Below, piece after piece: positions 16,834 to 25,301 of a stretch of 64,000 nucleotides of DNA. The stretch spans positions 1 through 64,000 of the forward strand of contig NZ_SLZK01000011.1 in NCBI RefSeq assembly GCF_004341105.1, written 5' to 3'. The notes below the pieces were generated by a model. The model saw only the letters and a list, made by a program, of their open reading frames with translations, was not told where the DNA came from and made no database searches. Position numbers and translations under genes: made by a program. How positions within the stretch are numbered: the first letter of the stretch is position 1; each line of letters starts with the position of its first letter. This stretch comes from Rhizobium sp. BK418 (lineage in GTDB: Bacteria; Pseudomonadota; Alphaproteobacteria; Rhizobiales; Rhizobiaceae).

Positions 16834-17216
16834 TTGACTGTGGCTTGCGGTGCTGAAGCCAAAGCCGCCCAGAGGGCCGCAACCGGTTTCGAGGTGAAGT
16901 GGGATGGCTGCCCGATCCGTACACAGAGCCGAAGGGCATTCGCATTCAGACGCGCGGCGGCCACGATTGGAGGCACGGTTTCCCGCAGCTGCAGCGCGGC
17001 CACTGGGATCCTCGATGGCAAGGCCGTGATCGTCGACGAGCGAGGGCGCTCGGATTCTTAGCTGCTGCAACAATCGTTCGGCGGCGGCGCGTCCGTGATG
17101 ATAGCTTTCGACCTTCTGTATCCGACGGTCACGACCTTAAGAACACTGAGCTTTCGACGCGCTGGCAGTTCTCGCTCAAGGCCGTTCCGCAGGCGCACAC
17201 CCGCAAGATGTTATGA
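16834..17216 (+). pseudogene. ligD ligase-domain relic
   Basis: Three forward frames carry consecutive pieces of an ATP-dependent DNA ligase of the LigD type: GFEVKWDG (the catalytic lysine motif KxDG), TRGGHDWRHGFPQL, ILDGKAVIVDERGRSDS, AFDLLY and SDGHDLKNTELSTRWQF. Frame changes and an in-frame stop after RSDS show that the gene is dead. Upstream and downstream LigD domains are missing; a phosphoesterase-domain piece lies 24 kb away at about 41053-41275. Confidence 0.75.
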
Positions 17217-17318
17217 TCGTCGGCGATCGGCGCCTCTTGGGCGGTGTGCCAGCACATCGTGTCCGTCCTCCGCGTTACCTTTCGATGATCATCTAGCCAT
17301 TTTTAGTCTCCTCTGAAC

Positions 17319-17344
17319 AAAAAAAGGCCGCCCTATCGGCGGCC
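17319..17344 (-). terminator. Factor-independent terminator of the DUF892 gene
   Basis: On the reverse strand GGCCGCC-GATAG-GGCGGCC is followed directly by seven T residues, a textbook terminator, 18 bases beyond the stop codon. Confidence 0.9.
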
Positions 17345-17361
17345 CTGATCGCATCGTAGCC

Positions 17362-17862
17362 TCAGGCGACCTTCTGACCCTTGGCATTCGCCTGCGCCTG
17401 CGCAAGCTGTGTCAGCTTCTTGTCGGTCGCTTCTTCTTCGGCCAGGTTGGCCTTCAGCAATGGAACGGCGTCCTGCAGGCCGAGCTGGTTTGCCCAGGCG
17501 ATCAACGTGCCGTAGCGCGCAATCTCATAGTGTTCGACGGCCTGCGCTGAGGAAATAAGGCCAGCATCGAGTGCTGGCGAGCCCTTGAACTCCTCCATGA
17601 TTTCCTCGCCTTCGGCGATGATTCCTTGGATTGCCTCGCAGGTCTTGCCGCGTGCCGGCTTGCCCAGCAGCTCGAACACCTGCTCTAGGCGCTCAATCTG
17701 GCCCTGGGTCTCGTCGCGGTGCTGAATGAAGCCAGCTTTGCCCTCCTCGGATTGGGCTGCACGCGCCATTTTCGGCAGAGCCTTCAGGATCTGCTTTTCG
17801 GCGAAATAGATGTCCTTGAGAGTATCGATAAACAGGTCATCGAGGGTCTTCGCAGTTGCCAT
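17362..17862 (-). CDS. DUF892 / YciF-type ferritin-like stress protein
   Basis: A 166-residue four-helix protein of the YciE/YciF family: LDDLFIDTLKDIYFAEKQILKALPKMARAA at the start, then QRDETQGQIERLEQVFELLG-type and SAQAVEHYEIARYGTLIAWA, LLKANLAEEEATDKKLTQLA. The conserved Glu/His pairs suggest a ferritin-like di-metal site. Members are general-stress proteins of unclear activity. The frame is open to 18021, but 17862 has a GGAGGAG site and a stress-type promoter about 55 bases upstream, and it begins at the family's normal N terminus. Confidence 0.9.
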   Translation of the reverse strand: MATAKTLDDLFIDTLKDIYFAEKQILKALPKMARAAQSEEGKAGFIQHRDETQGQIERLEQVFELLGKPARGKTCEAIQGIIAEGEEIMEEFKGSPALDAGLISSAQAVEHYEIARYGTLIAWANQLGLQDAVPLLKANLAEEEATDKKLTQLAQAQANAKGQKVA

Positions 17863-17917
17863 GAGGGCTCCTCCTGTTGAATGTGTTGATGGTGCTCGTC
17901 GCACGAAAGCCTGTCTC

Positions 17918-17942
17918 AACGCGGGCGATACGACAATGTTCC
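17918..17942 (-). promoter_or_regulatory. EcfG-type promoter of the DUF892 gene
   Basis: Reverse strand GGAAC (17942-17938), 17-base spacer, GTT (17920-17918) preceded by C, so the full CGTT form. Start codon 56 bases downstream. Confidence 0.8.
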
Positions 17943-18125
17943 CGTCCGAAGGCGGACCGAAACGAGTTCGCCCGCGCATTCCACCTTGTTGTGGGGAGTG
18001 GACGGATCGCAGCTTCATCATGCTCTGGGTTTGGCGCTGAGACTTGAAGTCATTTCGTCCCTTCCTTCATCGAAGCCAGCAACTGTCCAGGGCGTCGCTA
18101 CAGGAGGAGCGCTTGACGAGGTAGT

Positions 18126-18338
18126 TTATTGCCTGGGTTCGGAGATGATCTGACTATTGTGCGTAAAGCTAACTGCGCAACTGGAGGTCTGCGGGGCCGC
18201 CTCGGCGGCGCTAATCTTGCGCAGGATTTTTTTCTTTACCCTCCAAACCGGAAGGACTCCTGGAGTGAGCGCGCCTGCAAGCGCCGGGGCTCCTTCAAAC
18301 GGGTGCACGATCTTGCCTCTCTTCCCGAATATTCTCAT
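18126..18338 (-). CDS. Small basic hypothetical protein (70 aa)
   Basis: The frame starts at ATG 18338 with an AAGGAG site nine to ten bases upstream and a stress-type promoter ending 25 bases before the start. The peptide has a basic N terminus (MRIFGKRGKIVHPFEG) and a short hydrophobic centre; no family recognised. Composition alone would not justify calling it; the promoter and ribosome site do. Confidence 0.45.
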   Translation of the reverse strand: MRIFGKRGKIVHPFEGAPALAGALTPGVLPVWRVKKKILRKISAAEAAPQTSSCAVSFTHNSQIISEPRQ

Positions 18339-18363
18339 GGCATGGACTCCTTATCGGATGACC

Positions 18364-18388
18364 AACGTCGCCGTACCCTTGCAGTTCC
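18364..18388 (-). promoter_or_regulatory. EcfG-type promoter
   Basis: Reverse strand GGAAC (18388-18384), spacer 17, CGTT-type -10 with GTT at 18366-18364, followed by an AAGGAG ribosome site at 18351-18346. Confidence 0.6.
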
Positions 18389-18818
18389 GCTTGCCACGGA
18401 CGCGCCGACAGCAGCATCGTCGTCTTCTCCATCGAGCACCTGTCTGGCACAACAAGAGGGCCCTCTACCGCAACGTTCGCTCCTGCCAGGAGACTCTCGA
18501 ATGTTGGGATAGCGATGCTGTGCAGAACGGCCGGTCCGCGGTCGCGGAGTTCGGCTATCCTCCGCGGTCTTGGGCCGCTGACCGTCAGCCCTGATCACAG
18601 ATAAAACATTTCGCAAGCCGCAGCGCCTTAGGTCGGCTGGTCGTCAGTTTGACTCTCGCCGGGGGGCCTTTCTCTGGTTGCCAGCGTAGCGGAAGCCGGC
18701 AGGCCTTTAGCATCGCGACTGCCACGCGTCCTCGCGGAATTGCTCGGTGTTGTCTGGGATCGGCGTGCTCGAGCGTATTGCAACACAGGCTCGCCATCGA
18801 GTCCGAGACCACAAGCCG
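18389..18818. other. Intergenic, no clear gene
   Basis: Open frames on either strand between the small gene and the CBS gene look like shadows (Arg/Ser/Pro-rich). Nothing else was recognised. Confidence 0.4.
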
Positions 18819-19238
18819 CTATCGCGCCTCGTCGTCGGAAATTTCTTCCAGCGTAACACCGGCAAGCTCTTCATTCAGTTTGGCGATATCGCCAAGCGAC
18901 AGGATTCCTGTGATCATCCCTTCATCACTGAACACCAGAAGCCGGCGCATCTGAAGCTCTGACATCCTGTCGGCCGCTTCGCGAAGTTCCGTACTTTCCA
19001 GGCAGCTTTCAATCCCACTTGTCATGATCGTCGAAATCGGGCAGCCGACATCGATGCTTTCCGCAACGGCACGCACGACGATATCCCTATCGGTCACGAT
19101 GCCAACGACGTCGCCTTCAATGACAGGAATGATGCCGGTATCGATCTCGGACATGAGCCGGGCGACGTCTCGGATGCTCGCATCGGGCGCAACGGTAACT
19201 ACCTGTCTTGTCATTACATCCTTCACCAGCATGCTCAT
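18819..19238 (-). CDS. Tandem CBS-domain protein
   Basis: A 139-residue protein made of two CBS domains: VKDVMTRQVVTVAPDASIRDVARLM then GIIPVIEGDVVGIVTDRDIVVRAV, and TSGIESCLESTELREAADRMSE then RRLLVFSDEGMITGILSLGDIAK. CBS pairs bind adenosine nucleotides and act as energy or stress sensors; stand-alone CBS proteins are common in rhizobial stress regulons. An AAAAGGAG site precedes the ATG. It is divergent from a small-protein/nadE operon and both sides carry stress-type promoters. Confidence 0.9.
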   Translation of the reverse strand: MSMLVKDVMTRQVVTVAPDASIRDVARLMSEIDTGIIPVIEGDVVGIVTDRDIVVRAVAESIDVGCPISTIMTSGIESCLESTELREAADRMSELQMRRLLVFSDEGMITGILSLGDIAKLNEELAGVTLEEISDDEAR

Positions 19239-19259
19239 CTCCTTTTTACACTCAAGCCA

Positions 19260-19285
19260 AACTTGCGCGCTGGCCTCGAGGTTCC
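19260..19285 (-). promoter_or_regulatory. EcfG-type promoter of the CBS gene (N18)
   Basis: Reverse strand GGAAC (19285-19281) and GTT (19262-19260) with an 18-base spacer; the start codon is 22 bases further. Confidence 0.6.
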
Positions 19286-19542
19286 ACGAAGTTGCAGGTT
19301 CGATGCGCCAAGCCAGCCGGGCGCACGGTCGCGCGCTCGTTCCGGTTCAAGACGAGTTTGTTCCTGTGATCGGATTGCCGGCCTTCCTCGCCGTAGTCTC
19401 AGGCGCCACGTCAATGGCGGAATCCATGCCCTGCGTTGGGCTGCCAATCGTGGCTGACCGACGTGGCAGCAGCGAAGATGAGCGAAAGCTGTTCCTTTCA
19501 ACTGCGATGCAACCGGGATCGAGCCTGTTGGTCCGGATGCGA

Positions 19543-19567
19543 GGAACAATGCGGTCGAAACGACGTT
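19543..19567 (+). promoter_or_regulatory. EcfG-type promoter of the small-protein/nadE operon
   Basis: GGAAC 19543-19547, spacer 17, GTT 19565-19567 preceded by C. It continues as GTTCC, so the element is symmetric. AAAGGAG and ATG 19594 follow. Confidence 0.8.
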
Positions 19568-19593
19568 CCGTGCCAATCGAAAAGGAGACGCGT

Positions 19594-19845
19594 ATGCCCG
19601 CCACCGATCTGTCGGCAAAGCCTGTCGAAGAGATTGCATCGCAGCTTTCGGCTATGAGCATCGAGGAGGTTTTCGCGATGATGCGCCAGCTGGAGATTGC
19701 CAGCGAGGAAGCGGACGTTGCCGGCCGCGACCAAGTTCTCTCGCGCATCGCGCTGGTTGAGGAGGAAATCGAACGCCGTTTTCCGGGACAGGTCCTCGCC
19801 CCTTATCGAGACTGGAAGAAAAACCATCCGCTCCTACAGATTTAA
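19594..19845 (+). CDS. Small helical hypothetical protein (83 aa)
   Basis: Starts MPATDLSAKPVEEIASQL behind an AAAGGAG site; the frame is open to 19024, but that part is antisense to the CBS gene. The protein is acidic and helical (MSIEEVFAMMRQLEIASEEADVAGRD, then RIALVEEEIERRFPGQ), without membrane segments. No family recognised. It is the first gene of a probable operon with the 87-residue protein and NAD synthetase. Confidence 0.75.
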   Translation: MPATDLSAKPVEEIASQLSAMSIEEVFAMMRQLEIASEEADVAGRDQVLSRIALVEEEIERRFPGQVLAPYRDWKKNHPLLQI

Positions 19846-19879
19846 TTGGGCGTTTCGGCAGCAACCACAGGAGGCTAGA

Positions 19880-20143
19880 TTGAGCAGTTCTGACCGGACG
19901 ACCGATCACAAGACGATTCGTGCCTGGGTCGAGGCGCGAAAAGGACGCCCCTCGGTTATCCGCACCAAAGGCAAGGGCGGGCTACTCCGTATCGACTTCG
20001 GCGAGAAGGAAGAATCCTTCGAGGAGATCGACTGGGACGAGTTCTTTCAGATTTTCGACGAAAACAAGCTGGAGTTTCTTTACCAGGAGGAGACGAAAGA
20101 CGGCGAGATGAGCCGGTTTGCCAAATTCGTCGAGCGAAGCTAG
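19880..20143 (+). CDS. Conserved acidic hypothetical protein (87 aa)
   Basis: TTG start with an AGGAGG site eight bases upstream and 34 bases after the preceding gene. The protein has a basic N-terminal half (TIRAWVEARKGRPSVIRTKG) and an acidic C-terminal half (EESFEEIDWDEFFQIFDENK). This resembles small proteins common in alphaproteobacteria that have no assigned function. A broken paralogue lies at 61043-61248 with conserved TDHKTI, LLIDFG and FDxNKxxFLY segments. Confidence 0.8.
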   Translation: MSSSDRTTDHKTIRAWVEARKGRPSVIRTKGKGGLLRIDFGEKEESFEEIDWDEFFQIFDENKLEFLYQEETKDGEMSRFAKFVERS

Positions 20144-20174
20144 GCCTGTTCTTTCATTCAACTGTGTGGTGAGT

Positions 20175-21005
20175 ATGACAATCGACGATCAGCAAAGACA
20201 GATTGCCGAGCGGCTCGGCGTGTCGAACGAGTTTGACCCGGCCACAGAGGCACGCCGTCGCAGGCAATTTCTCGCCGATTATACCCGCGCGACATCCTCT
20301 CGGGCGTTGGTGCTCGGGATCAGCGGAGGCGTCGATTCCCTCACAGCGGGCCTGCTTGCCCAGCAAGCTGCAGCCGATCTTCGCGCGCATGGTTACCAAG
20401 CGTATTTCATTGCCGTGCGCCTTCCCTACGGCAGGCAAGCGGACGAAGATGATGCCCAAAGGTCACTTCAGGTGATCGCACCGGACCGGGTCGTAACCGT
20501 CGACATCAAGCCAGCTGCCGATGCCATGCTCGATGCCATCACGCGCGATGGGGCCGACCTCATGGTGCAAAGCCGGCTTGACTTCCACCTCGGAAATATC
20601 AAGGCCCGCCAGCGTATGATCGCACAATATGCGCTCGCCGGCACGACGCGCGGACTTGTCATCGGCACGGACCACGCGGCCGAAGCCGTCATGGGTTTTT
20701 TTACAAAATTTGGTGACGGGGCCGCGGACATTGTGCCGCTGGCCGGCCTGACGAAACGGCGCGTGCGGGCAATCGCTACCCATCTCGGTGCACCGGACGA
20801 TCTGGTATTCAAGATTCCGACCGCTGACCTCGAGACCGATGCTCCGCTGCGACCAGACGAAGACGTCTATGGCGTGACCTACAGTGAGATTGATGATTTT
20901 CTCGAAGGCCAGCCCGTCTCAGAGGCCGCCTTCGAGACAATTCTTTCAACCTATCGTGCAAGCGAACACAAGCGCCAGCTTCCCCATTCGCCCGACTCGC
21001 TGTGA
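20175..21005 (+). CDS. nadE: NH3-dependent NAD synthetase
   Basis: A 276-residue adenine nucleotide alpha-hydrolase fold enzyme that amidates nicotinate adenine dinucleotide to NAD with ammonia and ATP. The P-loop SGGVDS sits at residues 50-55, followed by RLPYGRQADEDDAQ, GNIKARQRMIAQY and GTDHAAEAVMGFFTKFGDG, all diagnostic. No glutaminase domain is present. It is 31 bases downstream of the 87-residue gene and so probably under the stress promoter at 19543; a second, housekeeping NAD synthetase elsewhere in the genome would be expected. Confidence 0.93.
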   Translation: MTIDDQQRQIAERLGVSNEFDPATEARRRRQFLADYTRATSSRALVLGISGGVDSLTAGLLAQQAAADLRAHGYQAYFIAVRLPYGRQADEDDAQRSLQVIAPDRVVTVDIKPAADAMLDAITRDGADLMVQSRLDFHLGNIKARQRMIAQYALAGTTRGLVIGTDHAAEAVMGFFTKFGDGAADIVPLAGLTKRRVRAIATHLGAPDDLVFKIPTADLETDAPLRPDEDVYGVTYSEIDDFLEGQPVSEAAFETILSTYRASEHKRQLPHSPDSL

Positions 21006-21254
21006 GGCCTGCGGCCAGCGGCAAGGCAGGACCTGTCGGCCCTGTCCCAGGCTGCTGGCGAAGGTGTGGGGCCAACCAGGCGCTGCCGGGAAGGTCTCAT
21101 GATCTAGGAGCGAGCGAGGACACCGCTGCTCGCGCGTCGTCGATCGTCCGTAACGACGCGGACGATCCGCGTGGCTTTGGTCCGCTAGCGTACAGCCGTG
21201 CATCGTTCTTGCTCATGAAGCGTTTGGTGCTCACTAGCCCAGGAGCGCCTTTCA

Positions 21255-21434
21255 ATGATTGACGATACGCCACGCCACCCGTCCACATCACTTGAGCGAC
21301 GGAGGGAGGCGTTCGAAGAGATAGCTCGGGCTGCGCGAAACGCGCTTGACGAGGAGCGCAGTCGACGCAACGAGAAGAACGCCCGGCTGAAAGCGGGCCG
21401 GCAGCAGGCGCAAACGCAAAGCTCGAGACCGTGA
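21255..21434 (+). CDS. Small coiled-coil protein (59 aa)
   Basis: ATG 21255 opens a 59-codon frame, MIDDTPRHPSTSLERRREAF followed by an alternating charged helix (EIARAARNALDEERSRRNEKNARLKA in two overlapping halves of basic and acidic residues). The regular charge pattern suggests a real helical protein. No family known. A CTTTGGTCCG element lies at 21175-21184 upstream. Confidence 0.55.
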   Translation: MIDDTPRHPSTSLERRREAFEEIARAARNALDEERSRRNEKNARLKAGRQQAQTQSSRP

Positions 21435-21678
21435 GCATGCCGGCTGGAGATGGAGTGGAACCTCGACACGAGCACCCGCACTCGACGGGGTGGCAGGCGA
21501 GGGCATGCCGGACCAGAAGCAGAGGCGGCGCCCGCATGACGCGACGCCTGATCAAGAGAGCGGACAGCGTGGCCATCTTCTTTAAACGTACTTCTTTGGT
21601 CAGCGCGTTGGCGTGTCCACGTCTTCAACAGGAAACCTTCGCGGCTTACCCCGGCGCATCGCCACAAAAGGTGATATC

Positions 21679-24600
21679 TTGCGAACGACCGATTTGACCG
21701 GAGGCGTCCCGGGCGGGCCCGACGCGGATCTGCAAAAGCCTTCACGTCTGCCTGCCGCCTTCGTCGCCGATCGCCTTCTGGTCGCGATGGGGCAATGCGG
21801 ACACGGCCTTGTCTATGTTGCATTGAGCGAAGGCGGGGCGCGCGCAATCGTTGATGCGGTCCGTTGTCTCGATCCACGGCTTGCCGCGATCCTTCTCCCA
21901 CCCTGGGACTGCCTGCCCTTCGACCGTGTGCCGCCCTCACGCCAGTCGATGGGGCGCAGAATGGAGGCGCTGTGGCAGTGGGCCCATAGCGAAGGATCGA
22001 GATTGTTGGTGACCTCACTCGATGCAATGCTCCAGCGTGTACCGCCCGCCGCGGTCATAGCGGCCAATCGATGCCGGTTGCGGGTGGGCGAGCCATTGGA
22101 GCGCATCGCGTTCGAGCATTACCTGCAGACAACGGGCTACATCGAAGACAGTGTTGTCGATGATCATGGCGAATACAGTATTCGCGGTGACGTGATCGAC
22201 ATCTTTCCTGCCGGCGGCGATGCGCCGATCCGCATCTTGCTCTCCGCCAAGGGCGCGATCGCGGAATTGCGCATCTATGATGCGCTAACGCAAAGGACGC
22301 GGGAGACCCTGGATACGGTCTCGTTTGGACCAGCCTCCGAAGCGATTCTTTCTGGCGAGCTTTCTGATGGCCCTGACAGCGAGCAGCCGCCCTCGCAGGA
22401 CATGGAACGGCACCTGTTGAGTCTCTACGGCAGCCTTCAGACCGTGTTCGAGGCGATCGGCGACGTACCGATGATATTTGCGTCTGGATCTGATGCGAGG
22501 GCCGAAAGTTATCACGCCATCATAGATGACGCCAGGCAAGCCCATCGCGCCTTACGCGGCGGTCTGCAGGTTGAAGGGCACTCCCTCTATCTCGACCGCA
22601 AGGAATGGCAGGCGGCAAGGCATGGACAGGCTTCGTTGGCTGTGGATTTTGCCGGCGGCGAGCCCGTGCCCATGTTTTACGAAAGCCCGCAGCCACGTCG
22701 AGCCTTTGCCGATTTTGTCAAATCCGCACTTGGCGAGCGCAGAAAGCTGGTGCTGGCGGGGCGGGGTGAGGTGTTCGATAACGTCTGCAAGCGCGTTGAA
22801 CGGATGAGCAATGTCGGCGCCGAGCCCGTCTTTCGGTGGTCCTCCGTCAAGGACGCCGCACCAGGAGCGCTGCTGACGTTTTCGAGTGACTTGCATGAGG
22901 GTTTCTTCTGCGCGGCGCATAATCTCGTCGTCCTCGGGCTTGGCGATATCGTCGGTCCTCGCTCGGATGGGGGTACACAGCAGGCGCTTGCGGCGCCTGA
23001 TCTGCAAATCGGCGACGCGGTCGTTCACGAGGATCATGGGATCGGGATCTTGCGCGATCTTGAAAGCCTTGAAATTGACGGAATGGTCCAGGACGCAGTC
23101 CGGCTCGAATATCATGATGGGGCATCGGTCCTCGTTCCGATGGAGGATTTCGACAAGATTTGGCGATATGGGGGAGAACCGGACGCCGCGCCGCTCGACC
23201 GTCTGCACACGGAGGCATGGGCGAAGCGCCGAAAGGCGATCTTGCGCGACATTGCCCTCGCCGCGCGTCACCTTCGCCGTCTTGCCAAGCAAAGACAGGA
23301 GACGAAAGCACGCCTGTTCGTGGCTCCGCGGTCCGCCTATCAGCGGTTCGTGGCTCGGTTTCCTTATTCATTGACCCGCGATCAATCCGAAGCAATCGAG
23401 GCCGTAATGGCCGATCTCGCCTCGGGCAGGCAGATGAGCAGGCTCGTCTGTGGCGATGTCGGCTTCGGAAAGACCGAAATCGCCCTGAGGGCTGCAGCGG
23501 CGGTTGCGCTTTGCGGTTCGCAGGTTGCCATCATTGCTCCGACGACCGTGCTGGCGCGCCAACATTTCCAAACGTTTGAGCGTCGTTTCGAGCAGACGGA
23601 TATCCGCATAGCTTTGTTGTCAAGACTGGTGACGGCAAAAGAGGGAGCAAAAATCAAGGAGGGGCTTGCAGATGGGAAAATCGACATTGTGGTTGCGACC
23701 CAGGCGATCTTGGCGCGAGCTCTCTCCTTCGCGGATCTCGCTTTGGTCGTAATCGACGAAGAGCAGCGCCTTGGAACGCGCGCCAAACAAAAAATCAAAA
23801 ATCTTTCGCCGGCTCTGCACCGGCTTACCATGTCGGCAACGCCCATTCCGCGAACGTTACAGGCAGCCATGGCCGGTCTGCAGGATGTCAGCCTGCTGAA
23901 CACCTCTCCGGCGCGTCGCAGGCCCGTCAGGACGTTTCTTGTTCCCTTTGATCCGGCGGCCGTTCGCGCGGCGCTTCTGCGCGAATATCGGCGGGGTGGT
24001 CAAAGTTTCGTCATCGTTCCCCGCATCGAGGATATTGATCATCTGGCGAAGGTTCTGCGCGAGATCGTTCCCGAAATGTCGGTCCGAACCGCGCATGGCA
24101 AGATGCGGACAGCAGCCCTTGATGGAGCCGTTGTTGATTTTGCAGATGGTGACGGCGACATTCTTCTTTCGACGAACATCATTGAGAATGGCCTTGATGT
24201 TCCACGAGCCAATACGATCCTCATTTGGCAAGCCGATCGCTTCGGTCTGTCTCAGTTGCATCAGCTGCGTGGTCGCGTTGGTCGAGGCCAGATGCAGGCG
24301 TTTGCCTACTTACTGACCAAACCGGAGCGCGAGCTGCCGGAGGAGGCACGCCTTCGCCTGTCGGCACTCATTGATAACGACAGGCTTGGCGCCGGGATTT
24401 CGATCAGCCTGCAGGACCTCGACATCCGCGGCGGCGGCGACATCACCGGCGAGGATCAGGCCGGCCACATGAGGGCCATTGGCGTTGGCCTCTATCAAAA
24501 ATTGTTTGAAGACGCGCTCGATGGGGGATCGAGGAGTTTGTCTCGCCGACCACGATCCGTCTCCACTGTGCTCGGTGAGACTGGATCGATACCTGCCAGT

Positions 24601-24978
24601 TACGTCTGCGATCCGACTCTGCGCCTCAACCTCTACATCCGGCTGGCAAAAGCGACATCTGCCGCGCAGATCGAAGAACTTGGAGAGGAATTTGAGGATC
24701 GTTTCGGCGAGTTGCCGCAGGACGTGCTGACCCTGCTGCGGATCGCAAGGCTCAAGATCATCGCTCGCGAGCGTGGCATCTATAAGCTTGAGGCAGGTCC
24801 GAGCGGCTTGGCGATCAGATTTGCCGCCGGGACCGGGCCGGGGATTGTCAAAAAGTTGGCGCAGGGCAAGGATGCCGTACTCCAGGGGGATCGTCTTGTC
24901 TTTGCGAGGACGACTGCAACAGAGGATCAACGAATTGCATTCTTCGAAGATCTGTTGGGTGTGATGCGTGCTCGATGA
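21679..24978 (+). CDS. mfd: Mfd-like transcription-repair coupling factor (second-type)
   Basis: About 1099 residues with the Mfd layout: UvrB-homology N-terminal module (LLPPWDCLPFDRVPPS), RNA-polymerase-interacting domain (GDAVVHEDHGIGILRDLE), RecG-like translocase with Walker A GDVGFGKTEIA (about residue 593), DEEQ box (VIDEEQRLG, about 693) and MSATPIPRTLQ, and the C-terminal TRCF domain. The protein moves RNA polymerase off lesions and recruits UvrA. Context with stress genes and an N terminus diverged from housekeeping Mfd suggest an accessory paralogue. The TTG at 21679 has an AAGGTGA site; the frame is open to GTG 21613. Confidence 0.88.
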   Translation: MRTTDLTGGVPGGPDADLQKPSRLPAAFVADRLLVAMGQCGHGLVYVALSEGGARAIVDAVRCLDPRLAAILLPPWDCLPFDRVPPSRQSMGRRMEALWQWAHSEGSRLLVTSLDAMLQRVPPAAVIAANRCRLRVGEPLERIAFEHYLQTTGYIEDSVVDDHGEYSIRGDVIDIFPAGGDAPIRILLSAKGAIAELRIYDALTQRTRETLDTVSFGPASEAILSGELSDGPDSEQPPSQDMERHLLSLYGSLQTVFEAIGDVPMIFASGSDARAESYHAIIDDARQAHRALRGGLQVEGHSLYLDRKEWQAARHGQASLAVDFAGGEPVPMFYESPQPRRAFADFVKSALGERRKLVLAGRGEVFDNVCKRVERMSNVGAEPVFRWSSVKDAAPGALLTFSSDLHEGFFCAAHNLVVLGLGDIVGPRSDGGTQQALAAPDLQIGDAVVHEDHGIGILRDLESLEIDGMVQDAVRLEYHDGASVLVPMEDFDKIWRYGGEPDAAPLDRLHTEAWAKRRKAILRDIALAARHLRRLAKQRQETKARLFVAPRSAYQRFVARFPYSLTRDQSEAIEAVMADLASGRQMSRLVCGDVGFGKTEIALRAAAAVALCGSQVAIIAPTTVLARQHFQTFERRFEQTDIRIALLSRLVTAKEGAKIKEGLADGKIDIVVATQAILARALSFADLALVVIDEEQRLGTRAKQKIKNLSPALHRLTMSATPIPRTLQAAMAGLQDVSLLNTSPARRRPVRTFLVPFDPAAVRAALLREYRRGGQSFVIVPRIEDIDHLAKVLREIVPEMSVRTAHGKMRTAALDGAVVDFADGDGDILLSTNIIENGLDVPRANTILIWQADRFGLSQLHQLRGRVGRGQMQAFAYLLTKPERELPEEARLRLSALIDNDRLGAGISISLQDLDIRGGGDITGEDQAGHMRAIGVGLYQKLFEDALDGGSRSLSRRPRSVSTVLGETGSIPASYVCDPTLRLNLYIRLAKATSAAQIEELGEEFEDRFGELPQDVLTLLRIARLKIIARERGIYKLEAGPSGLAIRFAAGTGPGIVKKLAQGKDAVLQGDRLVFARTTATEDQRIAFFEDLLGVMRAR

Positions 24979-25026
24979 TGTCTGAATTCGACAACAACGC
25001 GGGACTGCTCGGCTGGAGGTCGTGAT

Positions 25027-25290
25027 ATGGAGATTGCAACAGGTATCGGCTACGCAGCGTCGGTGTGCTCGGTAGCGAGCTTCGTGCCGCAAGCGATCAA
25101 GATCGCGCGCACCCGCGACACCGGGGCGATTTCGACGAGAATGTATATTCTGACCGTGACTGGTTTTGGGTTGTGGACCGTGTTTGGTCTGCTACGGGAT
25201 GAGCTGCCGATCATTCTTGCGAACGCGGCCTGCCTTTGCCTTTCGGCCTTCATTCTCGCTGTCAAACTGCATTCGCAGTTGAAGCTTTGA
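25027..25290 (+). CDS. SemiSWEET / PQ-loop sugar transporter
   Basis: An 87-residue protein with three membrane helices and the PQ motif in helix 1 (FVPQAIKIARTRDTGAIS), typical of bacterial SemiSWEETs, which form dimers and pass sugars across the inner membrane. A TGGAGG site precedes the ATG. It begins 48 bases after mfd and ends 11 bases before the sialidase-like gene, so the three are likely co-transcribed. Confidence 0.88.
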   Translation: MEIATGIGYAASVCSVASFVPQAIKIARTRDTGAISTRMYILTVTGFGLWTVFGLLRDELPIILANAACLCLSAFILAVKLHSQLKL

Positions 25291-25301
25291 TTGTATCGAG
25301 T

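Noticed and set aside
19024..19593. N-terminal extension of the small gene at 19594
   Set aside because: Antisense to the CBS gene and upstream of the promoter and ribosome site that fit the start at 19594.
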